A DNA stretch of 64,000 nucleotides from Solanum dulcamara. Lineage: Eukaryota > Streptophyta > Magnoliopsida > Solanales > Solanaceae. Position 1 is the first letter of the stretch. The number at the start of each line of letters is the position of its first letter. The notes below the pieces were generated by a model. That model worked only from the letters and a program-made list of their open reading frames with translations, was not told the origin of the DNA and searched no databases. The stretch is from assembly GCF_947179165.1 (NCBI RefSeq), contig NC_077245.1, positions 42,959,286 through 43,023,285 of the forward strand, in the 5' to 3' direction. A program made the translations under genes and the position numbers. Positions 11,177 to 22,453 of this stretch are shown here, piece after piece.

Positions 11177-13490
11177 ATATCACGACCCAAGCCTAGGCCT
11201 AGACGTGACATGGAGAATGAGAAACTCGAAAGTATCTCAAACAAGTCTCTTAGCATTCTTTTAGCCTTTCATAGGTAATAATGATAAATAAATAAGCAAA
11301 AATCATAATAGTAAATCTTCAACTTACATATGTCCAACAATACCTCTAACTATTAGATTTAACGGGGCTAAGACAAGTCCCTAGCTCACCCTCAATCATA
11401 ATATAAGAAATGCCATAGTAATATATCTCAACATATCATAAGCTAGAAAGATAAAGGAGTATTGTTCCCGGAACATGGGAACTCACCAAAAGTAGTCTTC
11501 AATGAAATATCAACTAGCCATGTGGAGGAGAACGAGGAGGAGCACTGGTCCCTACATGGTGATATCATGTAGGCAAAAGAGTATGTGTTAGTACTTTGAA
11601 TGTACTAAGTATGTAAGGATGCATGAACATTGAGGAAACATTAAAACATTTATGTAATATGGAACATAATGTAATGCATGCATAATAAATCATATAAATA
11701 TCCTTTAAAACATTCATTTTATAGGAAAATGACCATAACCGACATTTAAGACCATATGAGCTATTACATGGAATCCAACATAAACCCCTACGTTGGACGG
11801 GGAGACTACTTGCCAAGTAGAACTCCGTCAACTTCATTCATTTCTTTAACTTTAACTTTAAGGCTTTCATGGATCCATTAGCCTAAGCCTACAAGGGCTC
11901 CTATGTTTCACATAGTTAAGGAGACAAGGGGTTGCTACTAGGATTCCCTTACTGAATCCCACCTCAATGCCCCATTCGGTACTAAGTCAATCCCACAGAA
12001 TAATTTAATACTTCAAAATAGTTATAGCATATAGCTTTAGAATTCAAAACATCATATTCGGTAGAATAGCTTATTAAAACATTTGGTAGTTCAAATATGC
12101 AAGAATTGTCCTTATTGCATAAAGAATTCATCATTCATATCATTTCATCATTCTTTCATTTCATAAGACTCCCTTTTGATCATAGATATTGCTTTCATAA
12201 ACATTCATTTGGAGTCAAAGCTTTCAAGTCAAACTTTATTAAAAATATAGTAAAACTAGGTGGGTTCTAATCACTTCAACTTGAAAACATGTATGTACAT
12301 AAATATACATAAATACTTTGAAATTTATTAATTAAAAGTCATGCTTTAGACAACCCACCATGAATTTCAAGAACCTTTAAAGAGATAAATAAATAAATTG
12401 CTTGCAATCCTTCAATTCATACATATGAAATTATGTTGTATCAAAATAGACCAATAATCATTAGTTTAACCATGATTCATAATAGTTACTATGAGAAAAT
12501 ATTACTTGAAATCAAGAGACTTAATTGAAAGAGTTTTTTTTTTGGACTACATGGGTGGAAGAACCCATGAATAAACACCCACATAACTTAGAGTAAAGCT
12601 TAAAGAAAATAAATATAATTTATCATATAATCAAAATAATTTAGACATGAGAGTGGAAGGAATACTCTCATTGAAGCCTTACATACCTAGAATCCGAAGC
12701 TTTAGTCGGAACCGAAGGACTTAATGAACATTCTTGAGTCCTAACTTTTCTCCTCGCATGAATGTTTTGTGTACTACCCAGAGTATATGAATCACCGAAA
12801 TAATATTTCTTCACTACTAAGAACTAAAACTATATTTGAAAATAAGTAAAGAAGTGTATAGAGAGAAGAGTTTCTTGAGAAAGCTTCATGAATAAAATGA
12901 GGAAATAAGGTGGTATTTATAGGTGCAGAAGAGGGACCTAACAATAAATAAAATAATTATAAAGAAAAAATTTGAAAATTTAATGGAAAATTGTGATGTC
13001 ATGGGTGATGTTAAATGGAGGAAAATTGATGTCATAAGTGATGTCAAATGTATCTAGATCTTTCCATGGTAGGCGAGATGAGTTCTTTTTAATAGAATAC
13101 TCTTTCTCAGAGCTGTGTTTGAATACGATAAATTCCTTATTAGGATTTGGTGTCTCCATAAGAATTATAGATATGGAAGTTTAGTTTCATATCGGTCAAG
13201 AATCAACCAATTTGGATAATCCTACAGTGATATATGATTTTTCTTCTATAAATACTCCATTCCATCACAGCATCCTGTCTTACAACAATTAATTTATTTG
13301 ACCTACTTAAACTCTGAAACTTAAAATATAGTCTTCCCAAAGGTTGTAGGTACTGATCTTGTGGTTACTCAAAAATTTGAATCACCCAATTTGGACAAAA
13401 CTATGGAAAGGTATGCCCAAAATACAGAGGTTGTATCATTTTTAGGCGACAATTGAAATATCGTATACAAAGTTTTTAGGGGATGTTACA
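11177..13490 (-). repeat. 3' LTR of element C
   Basis: The LTR is 2314 bases. The minus strand starts TGTAACATCCCC at 13490 and ends near TCGTGATA. There is a TATA box (TATAAATAC, 12913-12921), a perfect 7-base-stem hairpin CATGGGTGGAAGAACCCATG at 12550-12569, and a splice-donor-like GTATGT at 12681-12686. It contains the conserved CGACATTTAAGACC block near 11735-11760. The 90-codon open frame at 11837-11565 is present in both LTR copies because they are duplicates, and it resembles no known protein. Confidence 0.85.
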
Positions 13491-13505
13491 TTATCTCCCC
13501 CTTGG
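13491..13505 (-). other. Polypurine tract of element C
   Basis: The minus strand reads CCAAGGGGGAGATAA immediately before the 3' LTR. It would prime plus-strand DNA synthesis. Confidence 0.75.
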
Positions 13506-13689
13506 GAAAATTCATCCTCGAATGAGCAAAGACTTAGAGTGAGTAGAGTAGAGTGTAAATCAATAACCATCATTAATGCAATAGTGTAATTTAAAACATC
13601 ATTTAAAATATATTTTATAATTTTTCAAGCATATGACAAGAAACGTTGAAATGCAAGGATAAGTAATTGAGCAAGGACAACTTAATATC

Positions 13690-15268
13690 TTAGGTTTGGG
13701 TAGAGGGGAAAAGATGAGGGTATCTCTTAATCATATCCGCTTCCGCTTCCCATGTTGCACTTTCTATTTGTTGATTCCTCCAAAGGACTTTAACAGATGC
13801 AACTTCTTTGTTCCTCAATCTCTTAACTTGTTGGTCCAAAATTTCCACAGGAACTTCTTCATAGGTCAAGTTTTCTTCAATATTCACTACTCCCATAGGT
13901 ACAATGGAACTAGGATCACCCACACTTTTTTTCAACATAGATACGTGAAACACCGGATGAACCATGTCCATTTCCAATGGTAATTCCAACTCATATGCAA
14001 CCTTACCAACACGTCTCACGATTCTATAAGGTCCTACATACCTAGGGCTTAATTTCCCTTTCTTACCAAATCGAACCACATCTTTCATGGGTGAAACCTT
14101 CAAATACACCCAATCGTCCACATTAAACTCAAGATCCCTTCTTCTAGTGTCAGAATAGGACTTTTGAAGACTTTGAGCCATCTTCAACCTTTCTCTAATG
14201 ATCTTCACCTTCTCTAAAGCATCAAGTACCAAATCGGGGCCCAACAAGGTCATCTCGCCTACTTCGAACCAACCAACCGGTGATCTACATCATCTCCTAT
14301 ACTAAGCCTCAAACGGCGCCATCTCAATACTTGAGTGGTAACTATTATTATAGGCAAACTCGATGAGCGGTAAATGATCATCCCAATTTCCTTTAAACTC
14401 CAACACACAAGCCCTTAACATATCCTCTAGTGTTTGAATCGTCCTTTTGGCTTGCCCATCCATTTGAGGATGGAATGCTATTCTCAACTTTACCTTAGTA
14501 CCGAGGCCTTTCGGAAATGATCTCAGAAGTGAGAAGTGAATTGGGTACTATGATCCAAAATAATGGATAACGGTACACCATGCAACCTCACCAACTCCCG
14601 AATATACAACTTGACATAGTCTTCGGCACTATATGAAGTCTTAACCGGTAGGAAGTGAGCTGCCTTAGTCATTCTATCAATAATTACCCAAATCGAGTCA
14701 TGACGCTTCGAGTATAAGGCAAACCCAATACAAAATCTATATTCACATCTTTCCACTTCCAAGTAGGGATTTCAATGTCTTGAGCTAGGCCACCCGGCCT
14801 TTGATGTTCGGCCTTCACTTGTTGGCAATTCGTACATTTGGACACAAACCTTGTTATGTCCTTTTTCATGCCACCCCACCAATACAACTCCTTTAAGTCT
14901 TGGTACATTTTCGTTTAACCGAGATGAATTGAGTATGTAGAATTATGAGCCTTCATCAAGATCAAACTCCTTAGGCCATCAACATCTAGAAAACATATCC
15001 GACCTTGGTAGTATAGCACCCTATCTTCCCCTTGGGAAAAGACCTCTATATTCTTTTTCTTTACCAACTTTTTTAACTCGATAAACTTCGGGACAAGATC
15101 TTGCTTTGATTTAACATCCACCACCAAAGAGGATTCAGACCTATTTTGAACAACCATACAACCATCATTAGTACCACACAACTTCACCCCTAATCTAGCC
15201 AATCGGTGAACATCTTTCACCAACTCCCTCTTCCTTTCATCCACATGGGCTACACTCTCCATAGACAC
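13690..15268 (-). pseudogene. Element C integrase with chromodomain-like tail (few breaks)
   Basis: The 15268-14684 part is one frame with a single stop at about 14912 (TCA to TAA) inside the HHCC zinc finger, whose CTNC pair is intact. One-base deletions shift frame near 14715 and near 14538. The core keeps SIWVIIDRMTK and SIILDHSTQF, but HPQMDGQAKRT has Lys at the DDE glutamate position. The last part (14253-13690) is open for 187 codons: FGKKGKLSPRYVGPYRI, HPVFHVSMLKK and a chromodomain-like end (VKVLWRNQQIESATWEAE). It would have joined element DNA to host chromatin; it is inactive now. Confidence 0.85.
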
Positions 15269-16722
15269 ACTACTAAGTGCATAGCAACCACATTGGCTTT
15301 ACCCGGATAATAGTGCACACTCATGTCATAGTCCTTAAGGATTTCTAGCCACCTTCTTTGCCTTAGATTAAGGTCCTTTTGGGTAAACACATATTTAAGA
15401 CTTCTATGATCAGTATACACATCCACATGCACCCTATAGAGGTAATTCCTCCAAATCTTCAGATTAAAAACAACGGTCGCCAATTCAAGATCATGGGTAG
15501 GGTAGTTATGCTCATGCACCTTTAATTGCCTAAAAGCATAGGTTATGACCTTGCCGTTTTGCATTAAGACACAACCTAAACCAATCTTTGAAGCATCACA
15601 ATAAATTACAAACCCTTCTAATCCTTTTGGGAGAGTCAAAATAGGAGCAGAAGTAAGTCGATCTTTTAAGGTCTGGAAACTCTTCTCACACTCATCTGTC
15701 CATATGAATTTGGATTTCTTTTGGGTCAATTTTGTCATAGGAGATGAGATAGAAGAAAAACCTTTGACGAACCTTCTATAGTACCCAGCTAGACCTAAGA
15801 AGCTCCTAATATCTGAAGGAGATAATGGTCTAGGACAATTTTTGACTGCCTCTATTTTCTTAGGATCAACCTTGATCCCATCATCGGACACTACGTGACT
15901 AAGAAATGCCACCTCCTTTAACCAAAATTCACACTTACTAAATTTTGCAAATAATTGCCTATCCCTCAACGTTTGAAGCACAACTCTCAAGTGATTTTTA
16001 TGTTTTTCCTCACCCTGAGAGTAAATCAAAATATCATCAATGAAGACCACTACAAAGGTATCAAGGTAATGTTTGAACACCCTATTCATCAAGTCCATGA
16101 ACACCGCCGGTGCATTCTTCAACCCAAAACTCATCACCATAAACTCAAATTGACCATACCTTATTCAGAAGGCCTTTTTGGGAATGTCACACTCCCTCAC
16201 CCATAGTTGGTGATAACCGGAACGAAGGTCGATCTTGGAGAAATGACTTGACCCTTGCAATTGATCAAACAAGTCATCTATTTTAGGGAGTGGATACTTG
16301 TTCTTAATGGTCATCTTATTTAATTATCGGTAGACTATGCACATTCGAAGCGACCCATCCTTCTTTCTCACAAATAACACGGGAGCATCCCATGGCGAAA
16401 TACTTGGTCTTATGAACCCCTTCTCTAACAAGTCCTTTAATTGTTCCTTCAATTCTTTTAATTTTGTTGGGGCCATATGGTAAGGAGTATTAGAGATAGG
16501 TTGGGTATCGGGGAGGAGATCGATATCAAAATCAACTTCCCTTTCAAGAGGGACACTAGGAAGGTCATCGGGAAAGACATTGGGGAATTCATTGACTATA
16601 GGAACTGACTCAAGAGGAGCACTTTTGGAGTTAACATCCCTAACCCTGACAATGTGGGAAATATAGCCCTTAGAAATTATTTTGCAGGCCTTAAGATAAG
16701 AAATAAACTTACCCTTCACCAC
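15269..16722 (-). pseudogene. Element C reverse transcriptase and RNase H
   Basis: The minus-strand frame from 16722 carries the RT fingers ([24 protein letters not shown]) up to a stop near 16322 (CAA to TAA in YRQLN). A second stop near 16162 (CGA to TGA) precedes a long open part from 16140 with FIDDILIYS (FIDD at 16033-16044). RNase H follows with [10 protein letters not shown] and [10 protein letters not shown], both Asp-bearing motifs intact. A one-base deletion near 15280 breaks the link to integrase. Apart from two C-to-T stops and one shift this is nearly a complete RT-RNase H module, the best preserved in the window together with that of F. Confidence 0.9.
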
Positions 16723-16764
16723 CGAATCACGACCCTCCCATTCAATAACAGGCTCATTTGGGAA

Positions 16765-17486
16765 TTAGAATTTGACTCGACAAGTCCTACAATCTATGGA
16801 AGCATAAGATGCATGTAACCAATCCATCCCAAGAATGACATCGAAATCTATCATTTCAAGTTCAATGAGATCACAACGAATAACTTTGTGCAAGATAGAC
16901 ACAAGGCAACCCCTATAGACCTTTCTAGCAATAATTGACTCACCAATGGGGGTAGACACCAAATAGAGTTCTAATAACATTTCAGGTAAAACATCAAATC
17001 TATTAGCAAGGAATGGAGTAACAAAAGATAAATTTTCACCCGGATCTAATAGTATATACACATCAAAAGAAAAGACCTCTAATATACCGGTTATGACATT
17101 GGGTGCATCCTCAATCTCTTGTCTCCCATGCAAGGCGTAAAAGTAGTTGGTGCATTGGACACCTCCTTGGACTTGTTGACCATGAGCAATTTGACCTTGA
17201 GGCCTACCACCACCATCTCTACAATCCTTAGCATGGTGGCCCATCTTGCCACACTTAAAGCATGCATTGGAGCCGGCTAAACATTCCCCTGTGTGAGTCC
17301 TTCCATACTTCTTGCAAGCGGGAAAAGTTTGAGTAGCAACATTCTCTCTTAGAACCATTGGTTTACCACTCTTGTCCTTATTGAACCTTGGAGGAAGAGT
17401 ATTGGTGGAACCTTGTCCCACAAATCATTGCCCACCTTGGCCTTTGCCATTGTTACCATTGCTGACATCCAATTTTGACCCTCCAC
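16765..17486 (-). pseudogene. Element C gag C-terminus and protease, 5' truncated
   Basis: From 17421 down there is an open frame of 218 codons. It has a CKKYGRTHTGEC segment followed by a canonical CX2CX4HX4C zinc knuckle (CFKCGKMGHHAKDC, 17221-17262), then the retropepsin region with the active triplet DPG (residues 126-128) and the ILGMDWL motif. A CAA-to-TAA stop near 16763 separates it from RT. The gag capsid part is absent: homology to gag of element G ends at about 17486, where AT-rich foreign sequence begins. Confidence 0.85.
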
Positions 17487-17558
17487 AACGTAATAAATAA
17501 ATTATTATTATTATTATTTTTAAAAAATGAAAATATATCATTATTTTAAAATAATTTC

Positions 17559-17560
17559 GG

Positions 17561-17588
<28 letters not shown>
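17559..17588. repeat. (TA)n microsatellite
   Basis: A run of about 14-15 TA units is read directly in the AT-rich block. Confidence 0.9.
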
Positions 17589-17593
<5 letters not shown>

Positions 17594-18761
17594 ATTCTTG
17601 AACATCAATATTTTTTATATATTCCAAAATTATCTCAAAAATATTATTTATTTTTAAGCTAAATATTTTGTTAATTAGCTTGACTTAATTAATAGACTCA
17701 TATTTTAAGTTAATTATTTTAATTCTAGTCTTCATCAATTTTAAACAAATTAAAATAATTGGCTTTTATAAAACCATGCATATTTTCAAGTGTATTTTAA
17801 ATAATTTGTCATCTTCATAACATATGCATTTTTTTGTTATATAGTTATTATCTCTTAATAATATTTAAATTTGACTTATAAAAAAAATTATTTACTAGAA
17901 TTAATTATTTCGTAAATTAATAATTAGTTACAATGAGGTTAATTATTTTACTTTTGTTAAAAATTAAGAAGATCGTAAATTAATTCGTCTAATTTGATAA
18001 CCAATTTCACTAATTAATTTTACGTTTTCATTACTTCTCCTAAATAACAAATAATTAATATTGTGTTAACAACTTTTTTATTTTTATTCTTCCATTAATA
18101 CTACAACACGCAAATAATATATATGCCATCTCCTCTTCAAAAAATAAAAATAAATAAATCAATAAATAAATAATAATAATAATAAGAATAAATAAAGAAA
18201 TTAAAAAAAATTATTTATTCATCAGAAAATAAAATAATTAAAAATAAAATAATAATATTCTGCACACCTTTTTGTCCCTCTTTTAAAATAATAATAAATA
18301 AATAAATAATTAAATAATGTTAATCTTCCGTAAAATAAAAAAATAATAATAATAAAAAAAATTAATTTACTACCCATACTTTGTTCCCTCCCCGTTTCCC
18401 CATATATATATACATTAATTAAAAACCCGCGTGCCTCGCCTATACTATTTTGTCCCCTAATAATATATTTATATTCATCCGAGTTTCCTTTTTTTAAAAA
18501 AAAATAAAATAAAAAAATAAAAAATTATAATATATATAAAATAATACATAAATAAATAAATTTTCCCTAATAATAAAATACTCCCCATGCGTGCTCCCCT
18601 TTTCCATACCCTATATATAAAATAAATATATATATTTATTCTATAACATTAAAATAATAATCATAATGATAATATATAATTCTTCATGCAATTATGTAAT
18701 AATAAATATTAAAAAAAAACAAAGTGTGTGTCCCTCCCTTTTTCTTTTCTTTTCTCTCTGA

Positions 18762-18784
18762 ATATATATATATATATATATATA
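18762..18784. repeat. (TA)n microsatellite
   Basis: A short TA run inside the AT-rich block, followed by ACATGCTACG. Confidence 0.85.
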
Positions 18785-19254
18785 CATGCTACGCTTTCCC
18801 CACTAAATTAAATTTAAATCATTGATCAATAGTTTGAATCAATTAGTAAATAGAAACATGTTTTCATAGCATTAGCCAAATTGTGAAAAATGAAAGTTAA
18901 AAGGAAGAGTGGGATAATAATGAGACAAAACAAGGCTTCAATACCTCAAAAACACAATGACACGTTGCAAAGACCTATTCTTTAATAGACTTTTTTTATT
19001 TTATTTAAAGTTTGTTTCTTCTATGTGAAAAAATATTTCCTATTTTAAATACATAAAGAAGCACAAAAGATTTCATTAATCACTTTTTACGATGTGCTTC
19101 TCAATCTCAATAAATACTTTTATAAAAAAATAAGTTTGTCTGCATTGTACTTTTGACTAATTAAACATTACAATACCTGTCAAAAATTCACTAATTAAAA
19201 AGTGTGTCCCTACATATATATATTAATTAAGAGCATGCGTCCCTTCTCCATTTT

Positions 19255-19258
<4 letters not shown>

Positions 19259-19307
<49 letters not shown>
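19259..19307. repeat. (AT)n microsatellite, about 24 units
   Basis: An uninterrupted 49-base AT run, the longest dinucleotide repeat in the window. Sequence flanking it on both sides contains ATGCGT. Confidence 0.95.
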
Positions 19308-19308
<1 letters not shown>

Positions 19309-19463
19309 CATGCGTGTATTTTACATTATTTTTTTATTTACTCCGTATTATTTTAATTATTTACTCATTTCATATTATTTTAATTATTTACCCATTCCAT
19401 ATTATGTTATTAATTTATCCATTCCATATTATTTTTATCATCCGGCCTTCTCTATTATTTTCC

Positions 19464-19680
19464 ATATATATATCTGGGTACTCATTCAAAGAAAAAAAGA
19501 GGGGAACACGGACAGAATAGGGAAGAACACTAAAAAAAAAATCTTACACTCTCATTTTAAGTATTTTCTTGCAAAAGAATTTTTGAATTTTCTCTCAATT
19601 TGAACTCGATTTTACTTGAAAAACGAGGGTATATTCGTGACCAAGTCATTCCCGTTCACTGCCCCGCAACAGGTAATATT
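19464..19680 (+). promoter_or_regulatory. Promoter-and-leader-like segment inside the AT-rich block
   Basis: TATATATAT at 19466-19474 is followed by about 170 bases of less AT-biased sequence that ends CCCCGCAACAG|GTAATATTT, a good plant splice-donor context with GT at 19673. The arrangement (TATA, short leader, donor) looks like the start of a transcription unit or the R/U5 of another LTR element. No coding sequence follows. The call rests on local motifs only. Confidence 0.35.
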
Positions 19681-19864
19681 TACTCCATGTTCTTCCATTT
19701 TTCATTATTTTCTTGTTTGCATGAACACTCCTGGAGCAAAAATGGAGTCTTGATCTGAGACTTGATATAATCATCATACCCTCACATGGAGTCGATATCC
19801 TAGATCTTTTGAATAGCAAACAAATAAGATGACTATATTCAGCGTCAATCCCGGCTGTTTATAT

Positions 19865-20178
19865 TTCCAACATTTATTATTGTTGTTATTATTCTTATTA
19901 TCATTATTATTATTGTTTTTATTTACTGTCGTTATTATTATATTTATTATTATTTTTTTCATTATTATTAGTAGTAGTAGTATGTAGTACTATTTCATTT
20001 ACTGTTTTTTTTCTTTTTATTATTTTTATTATTAGTATCGTTATTATCATTGCTATTTTCGTTATTAGTATTATTATTAGAAGTAGTGGTATTTTTATTT
20101 ATTATTATTATTATTATTATATTTGTTATTATTTTCGTTATTAATATTATTAGTAGTACTATTATTATTATTATTATC

Positions 20179-20221
<43 letters not shown>

Positions 20222-20290
20222 TTCATTATTATTATTATTATTATTATCATTTTCGTCATTATTATTAATAGCGATTTTTTTTACTATTAT
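19865..20290. repeat. Interrupted (TTA)n microsatellite tract
   Basis: Over 400 bases of mostly ATT/TTA trinucleotide repeats with scattered interruptions, running directly into the truncated LTR of element C at 20295. The open frames here on both strands are low-complexity artefacts. Confidence 0.9.
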
Positions 20291-20294
20291 TATT

Positions 20295-22453
20295 TCCAAC
20301 AATACCTCTAACTATTAGATTTAACGGGGCTAAGACAACTCCCTAGCTAACCCTCAATCATAATAGAAGAAATATCATAGTAAAATATCTCAACTTATCA
20401 TAAGGTAGAAAGATAAAGGAGTATTATTCCCGGAATATGGGAACTCCCCAAAAGTAGTCTTCAATGAAATATCAACTAGCCATGTGGAGGAGAACGAGGA
20501 GGAGCACCGGTCCCTACATGGTGATATCATGTAGGAAAAAGAGTATGCGTTAGTACTTTGAATGTACTAAGTATGTAAGGATGTATGAACATTGAGGAAA
20601 CATTAAAACATTTATGTAATATGGAACATAATATAATGTATGCATAATAAATCATATAAATATCCTTTAAAACATTCATTTTATGGGAAAATGACCATAA
20701 CCGACATTTAAGACCATGCGAGCTATTACATTGAATCCAACATAACCCCCTACGTTGGCCGGGGAGACTACTTGCCAAGTAGAACTCCATCAACTTCATT
20801 CATTTCTTTAAATTTAACTTTAAGGGCTTTCATGGATCCATTAGCCTAAGCCTACAAGGGCTCCTATATTGGCACATAGTTAAGGAGACAAGGGGTTACT
20901 ACTAGAATTTCCTTACCGAATCCCACCTCAATGCCCCATTCGGTACTAAGTCAATCCCACGGAATAGTTTAATACTTCAAAATAGTTATAGCATATAGCT
21001 TTAGAATTCAAAACATCATATTCGGTAGAATAGCTCATTAAAACATTTGGTAGTTCAAATATGCAAGAATTGTCCTTATTGCATAAAGAATTCATCATTC
21101 ATATCATTTCATCATTCTTTCATTTCATAAGACTCCCTTTTGATCATAGATATTGCTTTCATAAACATTCATTTGGAGTCAAAGCTTTCAAGTTAAACTT
21201 TATTAAAAACATAGTAAAACTAGGTGGGTTCTAATCACTTCAACTTGAAAACATGTATGTACATAAATATACATAAATACTTTGAAAATCATTAATTAAA
21301 AGTCATGCTTTAGACAACCCACCATGAATTTCAAGAACCTTTAAAGAGATAAATAAATAAATTACTTGTAATCCATTAATTCATATATATAAAACTATGT
21401 TGTATCAAAATAGACCAATAATCATTAGTTTAACCATGATTCATAATAGTTACTATAAGAAAATATTACTTGAAATCAAGAGACTTAATTGAAAGAGTTT
21501 TTTTTGGACTACATGGGTGGAAGAACCCATGAATAAATACCCACATAACTTAAAGTGAAGCTTAAAGAAAATAAATATATTTTATCATATAATCAAAATA
21601 ATTTAGACATGAGAGTGGAAAGAATACTCTCATTGAAGCCTTACGTACCTGAAATCCGAAGCTTTAGTCGGAACCGAAGGACTTAATGAACATTCTTGAG
21701 TCCTAACTTTTCTCCTCGCAGGAATGTTTTGTGTACTACCCAGAGTATATGAATCACCGGAATAGTATTTTTTCACTATTAAGAACTAAAACTATATTTG
21801 AAAATGAGTAAAGAAGTGTATAGAGAGAAGAGTTGCTTAAGAAAGCTTTATGAATAAAATAAGGAAATAAGGTGGGTATTTATAGGTGTAGAAGAGGGAC
21901 CTAACAATAAATAAAATAATTATAAAGAAAAAATTTGAAAATTTAATGGAAAATGGTGATGTCATGGGTGATGTTAAATGGAGGACAATTGATGTCATAA
22001 GTGATGTCAAATATATCTAGATCTTTCCATGGTAGGCGAGATGAGTTCTTTTTAACAGAATACTCTTTCTCAGAGCTGTGTTTGAATATGATAAATTCCT
22101 TATTAGGATTTGGTGTCTTCATAAGAATTATATATATGGAAGTCTAGCTTCATATCGGTCAAGAATCAACCAATTTGGATAATCCTATAGTGAAATATGA
22201 TTTTTCTTCTATAAATACTTCATTCCATCACAACATCCTATCTTACAACAATTAATTTATTTGACCTATTTAAACTCCGAAACTTAAAATATAGTCTTCC
22301 CAAAGGTTGTAGGTACTGATCTTGTGGTTACTCAGAAATTTGAATCACCCAATTTGGACAAAACTATGGAAAGGTATGCCCAAAATACAGAGGTTGTATC
22401 ATTTTTAGGCGAGAATTGAAGCATCGTATACAATGTTTTTAGGGGATGTTACA
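20295..22453 (-). repeat. 5' LTR of element C, lacking about 160 bases at its 3' end
   Basis: It matches 11336-13490 closely. It begins in mid-LTR at the AT-rich block and ends with the canonical terminus (minus strand TGTAACATCCCC) at 22453, followed by GAAAA. The TATA box is at 21876-21884 and the hairpin at 21512-21531. No gene is present. Confidence 0.9.

Larger units (their letters stand above)
17487..20294. other. AT-rich block replacing leader, gag N-terminus and part of LTR of C
   Basis: About 2.8 kb of very AT-rich DNA with several microsatellites and no convincing gene. GC-richer islands recur in it with a pyrimidine phrase such as TTTTTGTCCCTC (near 18270, 18379, 18450, 18590, 18725, 19203 and 19240), often beside GCATGCGTG. 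The block removes the PBS, the gag start and the last roughly 160 bases of the 5' LTR. The isoleucine-, tyrosine- and asparagine-rich open frames are translations of TTA repeats. Confidence 0.7.
11177..22453 (-). mobile_element. Element C: youngest Ty3/Gypsy chromovirus, with AT-rich replacement
   Basis: Minus-strand order: partial 5' LTR (22453-20295), foreign AT-rich DNA (20294-17487), gag C-terminal part, protease, RT, RNase H, integrase with chromodomain-like end, polypurine tract, 3' LTR (13490-11177). GAAAA occurs at 11172-11176 and 22454-22458, so the whole block probably arrived as one insertion. The two LTRs show about 6 differences in 175 compared bases, the fewest of any pair here. 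The polyprotein is broken by only a handful of stops and one-base shifts. Confidence 0.85.

Noticed and set aside
11565..11837. 90-codon open frame, repeated at 20527-20799
   Set aside because: It lies in both LTRs of element C and is conserved only because the LTRs are duplicates; no protein motif is seen.
14302..17421. Element C as an active autonomous element
   Set aside because: It has no PBS or gag N-terminus, several stops and frameshifts, and Lys at the integrase catalytic Glu.
19995..20311. Open frames rich in Ile, Tyr, Asn or Leu on both strands
   Set aside because: They are translations of the (TTA)n microsatellite; no start context, motif or complexity supports a gene.
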